A stretch of 64,000 bases of DNA from Mucilaginibacter sp. (GCF_028288185.1 NZ_JAQBOF010000031.1:1-64000), one strand, 5' to 3'. Shown: positions 9,008 to 18,673, counted from the first letter of the stretch. Numbers and translations are program-made. The notes: generated by a model not told the origin, from the letters alone.

Positions 9008-10285
9008 TTAAATGCTAAAAGGTGCGCGCATAGTTGGATTGATAAGCCTGTTTGCCGCATCGTCATCAATAAACTCCAACTTTATCGGGTCAAATTTTAA
9101 CGAGCGTCCTAATCGCAGCGCTATCAACCCCATGTTAACAATGGTGCATGAACGGAATCCGTTCTCTTCGTTCAATGCAAACTTTTGCCTTGTTTTAACC
9201 GACTCGGTAAAAGTGGTGATCTGCGGCGCTGGGTCAGGGAAAGCAGCCAGTTTACGCTCCATATCTGGAATATCCGATTTAAAGCCTGGGTACAGTTTTC
9301 CTTTAGGCCCTTCTATATAAGGCATATTTTCTTCTTTACCCTCGCCGTCCAATATAATCTGGCAGCCATCGGCATAAGTATAAGTTATTTTTCTCCACGT
9401 ACCTACAGCGTCTGGATGTTGCTGTGGCGCATCTATTTCTACCGAAATTGGGCTGGTATCATCTTTATTTAAAAAATATTGAACAGGATCCATATAATGT
9501 TGGCCCATATCGCTCAAACCGCCGCCATCATAATCCCAATATCCACGGAAGGTTTGATGCGTACGGTGTATATGGTATGGCTTATATTGTGCAGGCCCTA
9601 GCCAGGTGTCATAATCCAATTCAGGTGGTACGGGTTGCGGCTCCAGGTTTTCTTTACCCACCCAGTAAAACTTCCAGTCGAACCCGGTGCCTTTGCCTAC
9701 CCTAACCTTTAATGGCCAGCCCAACAGACCGCTGTCAACCAGTTTTTTTATAGGTTTTGCCTGTACATTCATGCCATAAAACACATCTTTAAACCTGAAC
9801 CAGGTATTTAAACGGAACATTCGGCCATGCTGTTGCACAGCTTCAATTACACGTTTACCTTCTCCAATGGTATGTGTCATTGGTTTTTCGCACCAGATAT
9901 CCTTACCTGCCTTGGCGGCATCTACAGAAATAATACCATGCCAGTGCGGCGGGGTTGCAATGTGTACAATATCAACTTCGGGCAGTTGTAGCAGTTCGCG
10001 GTAATCGCCAAAGGTTTTTACACCGTTGCCTACCAGTGCAGCGCCTTGCGCAAGGTGTCTTTTATCTACATCGCAAATGGCAACTACAGGGGTATTCTCA
10101 TAAACCAAGTGTCCGCGACCCATGCCGCCAACGCCTATTACTGCTTTGGTTAGTTTATCGCTGGGCGCCAAATAACCCTTGCCTAGTACAAAACGCGGCA
10201 CGATGGTAAACGCCACTACCCCTACTGCAGATTTCTTAATAAAGTCTCGCCTGGAGCCTGGTTGTTGTGATTTTTTAAATGTCAT
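9008..10285 (-). CDS. Tat-exported Gfo/Idh/MocA family oxidoreductase (425 aa)
   Basis: Residues 12-18 read RRDFIKK and are followed by a hydrophobic stretch (VGVVAFTIVP): a twin-arginine signal, as expected for an oxidoreductase exported with its nucleotide bound. The Rossmann motif GVGGMG is at 51-56 and the EKP motif at 133-135. The large C-terminal domain carries a GLSDMGQHYMDP segment typical of exported Bacteroidota members. It is the first gene of the operon with the HEAT-DUF1080 protein (6-bp gap). The likely job is oxidation or reduction of glycosides in the periplasm, upstream of cleavage by its neighbour. Confidence 0.9.
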   Translation of the reverse strand: MTFKKSQQPGSRRDFIKKSAVGVVAFTIVPRFVLGKGYLAPSDKLTKAVIGVGGMGRGHLVYENTPVVAICDVDKRHLAQGAALVGNGVKTFGDYRELLQLPEVDIVHIATPPHWHGIISVDAAKAGKDIWCEKPMTHTIGEGKRVIEAVQQHGRMFRLNTWFRFKDVFYGMNVQAKPIKKLVDSGLLGWPLKVRVGKGTGFDWKFYWVGKENLEPQPVPPELDYDTWLGPAQYKPYHIHRTHQTFRGYWDYDGGGLSDMGQHYMDPVQYFLNKDDTSPISVEIDAPQQHPDAVGTWRKITYTYADGCQIILDGEGKEENMPYIEGPKGKLYPGFKSDIPDMERKLAAFPDPAPQITTFTESVKTRQKFALNEENGFRSCTIVNMGLIALRLGRSLKFDPIKLEFIDDDAANRLINPTMRAPFSI

Positions 10286-10318
10286 ATTGGTTGTATATAC
10301 AACAGGTAACTGTTAAAC

Positions 10319-10326
10319 CAAATTTA
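10319..10326 (-). promoter_or_regulatory. Candidate -7 box (TAAATTTG) for the oxidoreductase/DUF1080 operon
   Basis: On the minus strand this reads TAAATTTG, an exact match to the Bacteroidota -7 consensus TAnnTTTG, 33 bp upstream of the ATG at 10285. A matching TTTG at the -33 position was not found at the usual spacing, so this is a tentative call. Confidence 0.35.
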
Positions 10327-10487
10327 GCCAAATATTTAACAAAAGGAAGTTTTTCTATTATCATTAGCTATCTATTTTAATAATACTGCTGAACTCCCGA
10401 TCTTTACAATTTTTAAAATATGGGAAACAAAAATGCTTCCCATTTATTTTTTTATCATATTTGATAACAGAAAACAAACCTAATAAT

Positions 10488-12224
10488 ATGCAGGAATTAG
10501 ATCCAACAATTCTTAATAAAGCCAACTCATGGCTACAGGGAAATTATGACGCTGAAACCAAAGCGAGGATTCAGAAATTGATAGACACCAACGCAACTAC
10601 AGAACTAACAGATTCTTTTTATCGCGATCTTGAATTTGGTACCGGTGGCCTTAGGGGCATCATGGGGCCGGGCTCAAATCGTATTAATAAATACACTATT
10701 GGCTCGGCAACGCAGGGACTGGCTAATTTTTTAAAGAAGACCTATCCAAACGAAAAGGTTAGCGTAGCCATAGCGCATGATAGCCGGAATAACTCGGATA
10801 TATTCGCCAATATTACCGCTGACGTATTTTCGGCGAATGGTATCCATGTATACTTTTTTAGCGCGTTGCGCCCTACGCCCGAGCTATCTTACGCCGTACG
10901 TAAACTGGGATGCAAGAGTGGGGTGATGCTTACCGCATCGCATAACCCAAAAGAGTATAACGGTTACAAAGCTTATGGTGCCGATGGCGGCCAGTTTGTG
11001 TCGCCGCATGATACAGCGGTGATGGACGAAGTAGCTGCTATTTCAAGTATTGACGATGTAAAGTTTAACCGTATACCTGGAAATGTTGAATTAATTGGTG
11101 AGGAGATAGACAAGGAATATCTTGATAAGATAACAGCACTATCAGTATCGCCGGAGGCTATTAAACGCCAGAAGAATCTGAGCATTGTTTTCTCGCCTAT
11201 TCATGGTACAGGTATAACGTTGGTGCCGCCTGCTTTAAAAAGATTTGGCTTTGAAAACGTAACCGTTGTTGAAGAGCAAGCTACTCCTGATGGCAACTTC
11301 CCAACGGTTATCTATCCAAATCCGGAGGAAAAAGAGGCTTTAACGCTGGCCCTAAAAAAGGCTGCCGAGATAGATGCTGACCTGGTACTGGCTACCGACC
11401 CCGATGCCGACCGTGTTGGTATCGCTGTGAAAAATACCGACAATGAGTTTATCCTGCTTAACGGTAACCAAACAGGCAGTTTGCTAATTAACTACTTGCT
11501 TACAGCGTGGGAAGAAAAAGGCAAACTGGATGGCAATCAATACATTGTAAAAACCATTGTAACCACCAATATTATAGAGGAAATTGCAAAAGCTAAAAAG
11601 GTTAAGTTTTATAACACCTTAACCGGATTCAAATATATTGGCGAGTTGATGACCAAATTTGAAGGCAAGCAAACCTTTATTGGCGGCGGCGAAGAAAGCT
11701 ACGGCTACCTGATAGGCGAATTGGTGCGGGATAAAGACGCGGTAGTATCAAGCGCGTTCATTGCCGAAATGACAGCCTATTATAAAGATAAAGGCAGCAG
11801 TTTATTTGAGGCTATGATAGATATGTATGTTGAGTATGGCTTTTATAAAGAGAAGCTGATATCGATAACTAAAAAAGGTAAGACCGGAGCCGAAGAGATC
11901 AAGGCCATGATGGAAACCTTCCGCACTAACCCACCTGCTACTTTGGGCGGATCAAAAGTGATTACGGTTAAGGATTATGAGCGCCAAATAGAGACTGACC
12001 TTACATCAAACACAACTACGCCTATCGCGCTACCGGTATCTGATGTATTGCAGTTTGTAACTGTAGATGGCAGTATAATATCGGCCCGTCCATCCGGTAC
12101 GGAACCTAAGATCAAGTTCTATTGCAGTGTGAATGGCAAACTGGCCAGTAAAGAAGCTTATAAGCAAACCGATGCTGCGTTGGATGCAAAAATTAACGGA
12201 ATTATAAAGGACCTGGGCGTATAG
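10488..12224 (+). CDS. Phospho-sugar mutase (phosphoglucomutase/phosphomannomutase, 578 aa)
   Basis: An alpha-D-phosphohexomutase with all four family signatures. The catalytic phosphoserine is S151 in TASHNP. The metal loop is DPDADRVG, the sugar-binding loop GGGEESYG, and the phosphate loop RPSGTEPKIKFY near the C-terminus. The frame is open to a TTG at 10461, but the ATG at 10488 begins the conserved protein and is preferred. Family members interconvert the 1- and 6-phosphates of glucose or mannose, linking glycolysis to cell-wall and storage-sugar synthesis. The ~580-aa length matches the PgcA-like subgroup. It stands alone, followed by a rho-independent terminator. Confidence 0.95.
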   Translation: MQELDPTILNKANSWLQGNYDAETKARIQKLIDTNATTELTDSFYRDLEFGTGGLRGIMGPGSNRINKYTIGSATQGLANFLKKTYPNEKVSVAIAHDSRNNSDIFANITADVFSANGIHVYFFSALRPTPELSYAVRKLGCKSGVMLTASHNPKEYNGYKAYGADGGQFVSPHDTAVMDEVAAISSIDDVKFNRIPGNVELIGEEIDKEYLDKITALSVSPEAIKRQKNLSIVFSPIHGTGITLVPPALKRFGFENVTVVEEQATPDGNFPTVIYPNPEEKEALTLALKKAAEIDADLVLATDPDADRVGIAVKNTDNEFILLNGNQTGSLLINYLLTAWEEKGKLDGNQYIVKTIVTTNIIEEIAKAKKVKFYNTLTGFKYIGELMTKFEGKQTFIGGGEESYGYLIGELVRDKDAVVSSAFIAEMTAYYKDKGSSLFEAMIDMYVEYGFYKEKLISITKKGKTGAEEIKAMMETFRTNPPATLGGSKVITVKDYERQIETDLTSNTTTPIALPVSDVLQFVTVDGSIISARPSGTEPKIKFYCSVNGKLASKEAYKQTDAALDAKINGIIKDLGV

Positions 12225-12247
12225 CCTTTGTTTGATAACCATACCAG

Positions 12248-12276
12248 ATCCCGGGACCATAGTTTCGGGATTTTTT
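12248..12276 (+). terminator. Rho-independent terminator of the phosphohexomutase gene
   Basis: ATCCCG at 12248-12253 pairs with CGGGAT at 12266-12271, followed at once by a run of T. It lies 24 bp after the stop codon. Confidence 0.8.
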
Positions 12277-12296
12277 ATTTGAGTGTGAGCCTGTTT

Positions 12297-12510
12297 TGTT
12301 TCACGCGAGAGTGAAACAGATGAAACAAGTGAAACAAGATTTTTAGATAACTATTTGTAAAATAAACATTTATGAAAAACCAGTGAAACAAAATGAAACA
12401 ACTTTTACGTCATTATTTTTAGGAATAATTTTTACATATAATGCTTATTATCAATTAATTGCAAATTGGCCCATTTTGATGTGTGAAACAACTTTTTGAT
12501 CGATGAAACA
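12297..12510 (+). repeat. Element A: seven direct TGAAACA heptamers plus one inverted copy
   Basis: TGAAACA occurs at 12312, 12321, 12330, 12384, 12394, 12484 and 12504, with an inverted copy TGTTTCA at 12297. Copies form close groups 9-10 bp apart, with spacers of about 47 and 83 bp between groups. A second element at 60470-60652 has the same layout with the word TGAATCA, and an inverted relative lies at 39767-39897. It fills the gap between the phosphohexomutase and the GH92 gene, and its last copies fall where the GH92 promoter should be. Confidence 0.75.
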
Positions 12511-12544
12511 AGTATTGGCCTATCTTTAATAATATTATCTACCT

Positions 12545-14830
12545 ATGCGTATCCTAAAACTGCTGTTTGTTACCATATCTGTTTGTTTTTACACCATTTG
12601 TTTCGCGCAAAAGAAACTGCCGGTTGATTATGTCGATCCGTTCATCGGTACATCAAACAGCCGGTGGATGCTGTTCCCCGGCGCTACTATGCCCAATGGA
12701 ATGGTGAAGTTGAGTCCCGATAACCAGGGAAATGTTTGGCAGGGTGGTTATGAATATTCGGTAGGCAGCATACATGGGTTTACGCATATTCATGGCTGGA
12801 CAATGGCTGGCCTGTTAACCATGCCTACCAATGGCGACCTAGCATTAAAACCAGGCGCCCCTGATGAACCTTTTAAGGGCGCGAACGCAGGCTATCACTC
12901 AAGGTTCAGGCATGATCAGGAGCACGCGTCGCCGGGATATTATTCGGTTTATTTGTTGGATTCGCATATTAAAGCAGAATTAACGGCGACAGAGCGTACA
13001 GGTGTACAACGCTATACTTTACCGGCGGACAGCACCAACCGGATAATGATCCAGCTCAATACCCTTTCCGAGTATAGTTTAGAGTTGAAAGATGCGGTTA
13101 TAACCCGAATAAGCAATACCGAAATGCAGGGTTACGCAAAATCGTCTACAGCCGGATTTAATGATTACACGCTGTATTTTGTAATGCAGTTTAGCAAACC
13201 GTTTACAGACTTTCACGGCTATATCAACCAAAAAGAAATTGCCGATACCAAACAGGTGAAAGGCACTAAAGATGTAGGTGCGTATGTAACCTACCCTACC
13301 TCGAAACCCGAACAAGTTATCATTAAAACCGGTATATCCTTCGTTAATGTGGACCAGGCCCGAATCAATCTGGATACTGAATTAAAGGATTTTAACTGGG
13401 ATTTTGACCGCTTAGTTAAAAGCAATCGTACAACCTGGAACAATGTTTTGAAAACGATAACAGTCGAGGGCAACTCTGAAACCGATAAGAAAAAATTCTA
13501 CACCAATTTATACCGCTGTTACACCGCTAAAATGATAATGAGCGATGTAAATGGTAAGTATACCGATGCCTGCGAAAATACGCAGCAGCTTCCATCCTAC
13601 CGGCGGGCCATGATTGGTGGGGACGCTTATTGGAACTCTTTTTGGAATTTGAATTTACTTTGGACCTTAACCGCACCAAAAACCGTGGAGAACCTGGTAG
13701 GTACGCAGCTAGAAATGTATGAAAAAACAGGCTGGCTATCAAAAGGGCCTACCGGGATAGAATATTCGGGTATTATGGAAGGATCGCATGAAATGGCTTT
13801 GATGACCAGTGCTTATCTAAAAGGTATCATAAAAAATGATGCGGAAACGGCGTACACCGCCATGAAAAAAAATGTAACGGTTGAACCTGCCAATACCTGT
13901 GGTGGCTATCCCGGTAATCCGCAAATATCCGCCTATGCTAAATATGGTTATGTATCTACCGAAAAAGGCGCAACTTCTAAAACGCTTGATTATGCCTATG
14001 ACGATTGGTGCGTTGCCCAAATGGCTAAACTATTAAATAAGACTGACGATTATAATTTCTTTTTAAAACGATCTGACAGTTGGAAGAACGTGTTCGACCC
14101 GGTGAGTAAGTACGTGATGCCTAAAAAGGATGATGGTACGTTTATTAAAAACTTTGATCTTTTTTCTGTGCAGCATTTTGTAGAGGGTAATTCATGGCAG
14201 TACTCTTTTTATGTGCCGCATGATATACCGGGGTTGGTAAAGTATGTAGATAAAACCACCTTTGTTAACCGGCTGGAAACCGGCTTTAAAAAGTCAGAAC
14301 CGCACCAATTTGCCGCCCACGCGCTGGACCGTACTTGGGGCCAATCTGCCGAGTATTATATTAATCATGGCAACGAGGTAAATATGCAGGCTGCTTATCT
14401 TTTTAATTATACCGATAAGACCTACCTGACCCAATATTATACCCGCCGGATATTAGACGTTTTTTATGATGCTTCGCCCTATGGTGGCTGGAATGGTGAT
14501 GAAGACGAGGGCCAGATGGGTGCCTGGTTTGTAACGGGTGCTATGGGGCTTTTTGAAATGAATGGCGGCACATCTCCCGATTTGAGGATAGATCTAACCA
14601 GTCCGCTTTTTAATTATATCAAGATTGATTTAAATCCTAATTACTACAAGGGCAAGTCGTTTATTATTAAAGCGTATAACAACTCTGCAAAGAACATTTA
14701 TATCCAATCGTCAAAGTTAAATGGCAAGATTTTAAAGGATAATTTTATCAGCTTTAAAGATTTGGTTGCGGGCGGGATGTTGGAGTTGGTTATGGGAGCG
14801 GTGCCGGTGAACAAAAAGACCGACAAGTAA
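12545..14830 (+). CDS. Glycoside hydrolase family 92, alpha-mannosidase type (761 aa)
   Basis: A signal peptide ends at CFAQ (about residue 21). The mature protein opens with VDYVDPFIGTSNSRWMLFPGATMPNGMVKLSPD, reported here in pieces: DPFIGT, then PGATMP and GMVKLSPD, the family's N-terminal signature. The (alpha/alpha)6 domain carries GGDAYWNSFWN and, around residue 650, GDEDEGQMGAW, which holds the conserved acidic residues. GH92 enzymes are calcium-dependent exo-alpha-mannosidases acting on N-glycans and fungal mannans. Linkage preference cannot be told from sequence alone. It is probably periplasmic or surface-exposed. No SusC/SusD pair is nearby, so it is outside a classical polysaccharide utilisation locus. 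Confidence 0.92.
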   Translation: MRILKLLFVTISVCFYTICFAQKKLPVDYVDPFIGTSNSRWMLFPGATMPNGMVKLSPDNQGNVWQGGYEYSVGSIHGFTHIHGWTMAGLLTMPTNGDLALKPGAPDEPFKGANAGYHSRFRHDQEHASPGYYSVYLLDSHIKAELTATERTGVQRYTLPADSTNRIMIQLNTLSEYSLELKDAVITRISNTEMQGYAKSSTAGFNDYTLYFVMQFSKPFTDFHGYINQKEIADTKQVKGTKDVGAYVTYPTSKPEQVIIKTGISFVNVDQARINLDTELKDFNWDFDRLVKSNRTTWNNVLKTITVEGNSETDKKKFYTNLYRCYTAKMIMSDVNGKYTDACENTQQLPSYRRAMIGGDAYWNSFWNLNLLWTLTAPKTVENLVGTQLEMYEKTGWLSKGPTGIEYSGIMEGSHEMALMTSAYLKGIIKNDAETAYTAMKKNVTVEPANTCGGYPGNPQISAYAKYGYVSTEKGATSKTLDYAYDDWCVAQMAKLLNKTDDYNFFLKRSDSWKNVFDPVSKYVMPKKDDGTFIKNFDLFSVQHFVEGNSWQYSFYVPHDIPGLVKYVDKTTFVNRLETGFKKSEPHQFAAHALDRTWGQSAEYYINHGNEVNMQAAYLFNYTDKTYLTQYYTRRILDVFYDASPYGGWNGDEDEGQMGAWFVTGAMGLFEMNGGTSPDLRIDLTSPLFNYIKIDLNPNYYKGKSFIIKAYNNSAKNIYIQSSKLNGKILKDNFISFKDLVAGGMLELVMGAVPVNKKTDK

Positions 14831-14901
14831 GCCACTTTCGCCCTATTTCTTAAACTTACACGTTATTGACGGGGTTGTGAGTATTGGTTAGTAATGGGGA
14901 T

Positions 14902-17574
14902 CTACAAATTAAACATCAACTTAGCCAAAACAATCCTCCCCGGTATGGTATAGTTGCTTGATGTGTATACGTTGGCCGCCAGGTAAACCGCCGTATAATT
15001 TTGTGTATTAAAGAGATTTTGCGCGCTAAGCTCCACATCCAGTTTAGTTTTGTTGAACTTATAACGGATAGACGCATCAGCAAAAACATATTTCAAATCG
15101 CTGGCTTGTTGTTGGTGGGTATAGTAATGATCGCCTGATAAGTTGAAAAACAAATTGCTTAACGGGTTATAGTTTAACGCCGCGCTTTGTATCAACCGCT
15201 CAAACTTACTGTTAATATTGGTTGACAATGACTTGCTGGTAGTTTGGCTATAATTGGCTTTATAGCTAAAGGTCACCTTATCGCTTATTTTAGTATCAGT
15301 ACCTGCACCTACCGTATTGTTAATGGTACTATAAGGCAGTATAATACTATTTTGTATCTGGTTAAGTTTGGTGGTTTGATAGTTTAAGCCGGCACTAAAC
15401 GTAGTGCGCAAACCAAACGAATACTTGCTTATAAAACCGTTAAACGACCACGAATCCAGGTTATTATCATAAGGCAATACAATGCGCTGCTGTATATTAT
15501 TAGTTAAAATACTCGAAGCTATATTATTGGCGTTTTGATGCACAAACCCCGCGTTAACACTAAAAAAGAACAGCGTTATAGCTTTGCGATAATTAAACCC
15601 TAATGATGCCGCCTGCGTTTGGCGCTCGGTCAGGTCGGCGTTATTAGCGTATAGGCTGCGGTAATTGGTTAATATCTCGCCGCGGTAAACATCCTGTATA
15701 CCCCCGATGCTGTTTTTAAGGCTATAGTTTACCGTAAAATAATTTTCTATACCGGTTTGATATCGGATAGATAAACGCGGATCGAAGTATAAGCGGTTCA
15801 GGCTTTTATCCAATTTATAAAACGGGTCGTTATAGCTTATGCCTAAAAAAGTTAAGGGTAGTGTTACGTTTACTTTTAATATATTTCCGGGGATATCATA
15901 AGCCGCTTCGGTATATAGCTTTCTGCGCGACCAATCGAGGTTGTTTTTTGTACTGTCTGACACCAGGTTAGTGGTATTATTTAACTGCGTTACCGATAGA
16001 TCTGAATTTAATGTTTGCGATTGTAAGCTAAAACCAGCCTTATAACTTTGCGTAACATACTGACGCGGTATTTTATAAGCGATATAGTTATTGGTAAAGA
16101 AACTTGGCACATTGGCATTTTGCGTTAACTGCGCGTAGTTTGCATTGTTATTAAATATATTGGGATTTAAACCCGGCTCAATTACCCGGTTTTCCGGCTC
16201 GCTTGAGTGGTTGATGTAGCTATAACCTTCAATAATATCGCTGCTTTTAAAAGTCTGCATAAAGTTCAGCTCGTTCGATGCATCCAGCAGGTTATCTTTA
16301 AAAACCTGCTTTACTCCCGACCCATTGGTTATTAGCGATGAGTAACCGGTGTTATGATTGTAATTAGCAATTAAATTATCATTCAAATAGTATTTGCTGT
16401 TGTTAACATTCAGCATAAACTGGCTATGGAACAGATTCGGCCTATTCTTATTGCTTTGTATTTCGGTATAATGCACCGTATCGGTAGGTAAGTATATATC
16501 GCTTATCTTTTTATAGTCTTGCCGCTGGTTATCGCGCAGGTATGATAGGTTGACACGCAATTGCACATCCTTATTAATATTTAACAGGTTATTTAAATTC
16601 AATATGCCCGACTGATCAAACAAGTAACGGTTACGCGGCAGATCAGGGTCTCCGGCGGTACCTAAGGATAGTATGGTAGCTGGTTTATCATTATCAATCC
16701 TCGACAAATAATCGCCCATATTATGTGATATCAGTTCGCCCTGCACATCAACGCCGGTGTTGTTTCCCTTTAAATAATTAATGGCTTTGTATTTGTCCTT
16801 AAACATCATGGCGTTCAGGTCGGCATAATAATTACCGGGTAAGCCGGCTCCTACTGTTTCCTGCCCTACCATTTGCAATTTGGCATCTTTTTTTATGGTA
16901 AGATTAAGGGCCACATCATCACTTACCACTTTATCCCTCAACATTTTTATGGGCTGATTATTTTGTAATACCTGCACCTGGTCTACCACCCCATTAGGGA
17001 TATTATTGGTAGCTATGTTATATTTATCATCCAGTAAATTATCGCCGCCGATGTATAGGTTAGATATGGCTTTACCATTATAGCTTATCTTGCCATCCTT
17101 AGCTACATCAATGCCGGGCAGTTTTTTGATCACATCGCCTATTACCCTATCTTGCGGATTACTAAAGTCTGATACCTTATAGCTCAGCGTATCGCCGGTA
17201 GTATGTAAAAACGGGCGCTTATTTTTAACAACAACAGCTTTTAACTGGTTTACAGCTACGCCTAACTTAAAATTATAGGGCGCTGTAAAACTCTCAATCG
17301 GCTTAATAGCTTTGTTGAAGCCAATACAGCTAACTTCCAGTTTAAGGCCAGTCTTATCCGCATCGGTGGGCAGTTCTAGCTTATATATACCCTTGTTATT
17401 GGTGGTAGTATAGGCTATGATGATATTGCCGCTATTTTTTAAGTTAACCCCAGCCAACGATATTGGCTTACCTAAACTATCAACTACAGTTCCTTGTATG
17501 TTTTGGCCAAGGCATACCACGGACAACAGCATCCAAAAAATGAATACTCCTACCCATTTATTGGGGTTGCTCAT
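14902..17574 (-). CDS. Outer-membrane beta-barrel protein, TonB-receptor-like, with carboxypeptidase-like regulatory domain (890 aa)
   Basis: A signal peptide (to about residue 23) is followed by a carboxypeptidase-D regulatory-like Ig fold (IQGTVVDSLGKPISLAGV). A plug-like region comes next (DVIKKLPGIDVAKDGKISY), and then about 650 residues of alternating beta strands rich in N, Y and aromatics. It ends with an aromatic-poor but typical outer-membrane strand. It differs from SusC in being shorter and lacking a SusD partner. The start overlaps the GLPGLI stop as ATGA, so the two proteins are translationally coupled. GLPGLI-barrel pairs recur in Bacteroidota, often near BlaI/BlaR-type regulators; their substrate is unknown. 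Confidence 0.85.
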   Translation of the reverse strand: MSNPNKWVGVFIFWMLLSVVCLGQNIQGTVVDSLGKPISLAGVNLKNSGNIIIAYTTTNNKGIYKLELPTDADKTGLKLEVSCIGFNKAIKPIESFTAPYNFKLGVAVNQLKAVVVKNKRPFLHTTGDTLSYKVSDFSNPQDRVIGDVIKKLPGIDVAKDGKISYNGKAISNLYIGGDNLLDDKYNIATNNIPNGVVDQVQVLQNNQPIKMLRDKVVSDDVALNLTIKKDAKLQMVGQETVGAGLPGNYYADLNAMMFKDKYKAINYLKGNNTGVDVQGELISHNMGDYLSRIDNDKPATILSLGTAGDPDLPRNRYLFDQSGILNLNNLLNINKDVQLRVNLSYLRDNQRQDYKKISDIYLPTDTVHYTEIQSNKNRPNLFHSQFMLNVNNSKYYLNDNLIANYNHNTGYSSLITNGSGVKQVFKDNLLDASNELNFMQTFKSSDIIEGYSYINHSSEPENRVIEPGLNPNIFNNNANYAQLTQNANVPSFFTNNYIAYKIPRQYVTQSYKAGFSLQSQTLNSDLSVTQLNNTTNLVSDSTKNNLDWSRRKLYTEAAYDIPGNILKVNVTLPLTFLGISYNDPFYKLDKSLNRLYFDPRLSIRYQTGIENYFTVNYSLKNSIGGIQDVYRGEILTNYRSLYANNADLTERQTQAASLGFNYRKAITLFFFSVNAGFVHQNANNIASSILTNNIQQRIVLPYDNNLDSWSFNGFISKYSFGLRTTFSAGLNYQTTKLNQIQNSIILPYSTINNTVGAGTDTKISDKVTFSYKANYSQTTSKSLSTNINSKFERLIQSAALNYNPLSNLFFNLSGDHYYTHQQQASDLKYVFADASIRYKFNKTKLDVELSAQNLFNTQNYTAVYLAANVYTSSNYTIPGRIVLAKLMFNL

Positions 17575-18512
17575 TTTTTCTCAGGTAATTCCAACGGGTT
17601 GTTTATTACAGGACCGCTACCGTTTAAATTGATTTTCATTACCGGGCCACCAGATCCTGGAGCGCCACCCGGAGCGCCGCCGCGCATACCCGCCATTGCT
17701 CCTTGAGCAAATGCGTTAGGGTCCTTACGCATGGCATCAAGAAGGTTATTAAATTCTTTCTCGGTTGTACGTACCGCGTCGGTAGGTACGGCTATCAGGT
17801 TAGGATCAACGTTAGGGTCGTCCATGCCTATCATTCTAAAACCGCCATGCTCTTCGGGCGCAGCTGCTGTAGCTGATTTTACCGTTGGTACGGTTTCTTC
17901 CATACTATCAAATTTAAAAACAACCTCTTTGTTTTTATCGTAAGCCTCTAGTATTAAACCGGGCAAACCGTTCAGTTTCCACGGGCCGGAGTGGAAAGGC
18001 AGATCGGGCGAGAACCATGCCGTATAATCACGACCCTTAAAATGCGTCATCGCTTTTTGGCAATGCATACCGCCAAGCGTCATAGTATCAGCACTTATTT
18101 TCCATTTAATTTCAGGCATCTTCTCTTCTACCAGGTATGGTGTTATCAATCTTTCTTTACGCATAAATTTTCCGTCCGCCGGGAATTGAAAATACTCGGT
18201 ATTAGTGGAAGACATTTTGTTGGTTATTCTGATATTCATTGGACCGCCTGATCCTTTTTGCTCGGCAACCTGGTCGGCAACTTGTTTACGCATCAGCGCT
18301 TCCTGCAATTTGCGATCATAACTTTTATAAACACTTGCCGATTGTCCCAGGAACAAAACCATATTTTCGGTATAAGGCTTATCCCTATTGGTTGTATCGC
18401 GAACGTGCGAGAATTTATAATGAACTATTAATTTAGCCATTTGAGGTTCTTGCGCTTTGGCAAGGTTTACCACGCACAATAAAACTGCTAAAACTGATGC
18501 TATTTTTTTCAT
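17571..18512 (-). CDS. GLPGLI family secreted protein (313 aa)
   Basis: A signal peptide (MKKIASVLAVLLCVVNLAKA) leads a protein with the name-giving motif NGLPGLILE near residue 185, preceded by AWFSPDLPFHSGPW, another family hallmark. The C-terminal 60 residues are rich in G, P and A. GLPGLI proteins are periplasmic, of unknown activity, and are usually paired with a TonB-receptor-like barrel. Here the stop codon overlaps the barrel's ATG by 4 bp. The upstream region holds a good -7 box and two dyad operators, so the pair is probably under a dedicated repressor encoded elsewhere. Confidence 0.9.
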   Translation of the reverse strand: MKKIASVLAVLLCVVNLAKAQEPQMAKLIVHYKFSHVRDTTNRDKPYTENMVLFLGQSASVYKSYDRKLQEALMRKQVADQVAEQKGSGGPMNIRITNKMSSTNTEYFQFPADGKFMRKERLITPYLVEEKMPEIKWKISADTMTLGGMHCQKAMTHFKGRDYTAWFSPDLPFHSGPWKLNGLPGLILEAYDKNKEVVFKFDSMEETVPTVKSATAAAPEEHGGFRMIGMDDPNVDPNLIAVPTDAVRTTEKEFNNLLDAMRKDPNAFAQGAMAGMRGGAPGGAPGSGGPVMKINLNGSGPVINNPLELPEKK

Positions 18513-18564
18513 GACTGCGATATAAGTTTAAATGTTAAGTCTCTATAAAATTTGAATTACAAAA

Positions 18565-18572
18565 CAAATATA
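18565..18572 (-). promoter_or_regulatory. Candidate -7 box (TATATTTG) for the GLPGLI-barrel operon
   Basis: On the minus strand this reads TATATTTG, an exact TAnnTTTG match, 52 bp before the GLPGLI start codon. Twenty bases further upstream is TTCG (TTTG with one change), inside the first dyad operator. A repressor bound there would cover the -33 element. Confidence 0.55.
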
Positions 18573-18587
18573 ACTAACCACAAACCA

Positions 18588-18644
18588 TTCTACGAACTTT
18601 TCGTAGAAATTTAACACATTTTAACAAATTACGAAGTTTTCGTA
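18588..18644. promoter_or_regulatory. Two TACGAA-N3-TTCGTA dyad operators
   Basis: Site 1 (18588-18608) is a perfect 9-bp dyad around a 3-bp centre with the core CTACGAA/TTCGTAG. Site 2 (18630-18644) is a perfect 6-bp dyad, TACGAA/TTCGTA, with the same 3-bp spacing. The centres are 39 bp apart, close to four helical turns, and both lie upstream of the GLPGLI gene. The size and symmetry fit a homodimeric repressor of the BlaI/MecI/CopY type, whose operators carry TACA/TGTA half-sites. No such gene is in the window, so the regulator is an inference. Confidence 0.65.
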
Positions 18645-18673
18645 GGTAAAATGATGGTACTTATACTCAGGAG

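Noticed and set aside
10461..10487. TTG start of the phosphohexomutase at 10461
   Set aside because: The nine extra residues are not part of the conserved protein; ATG at 10488 is the better start.
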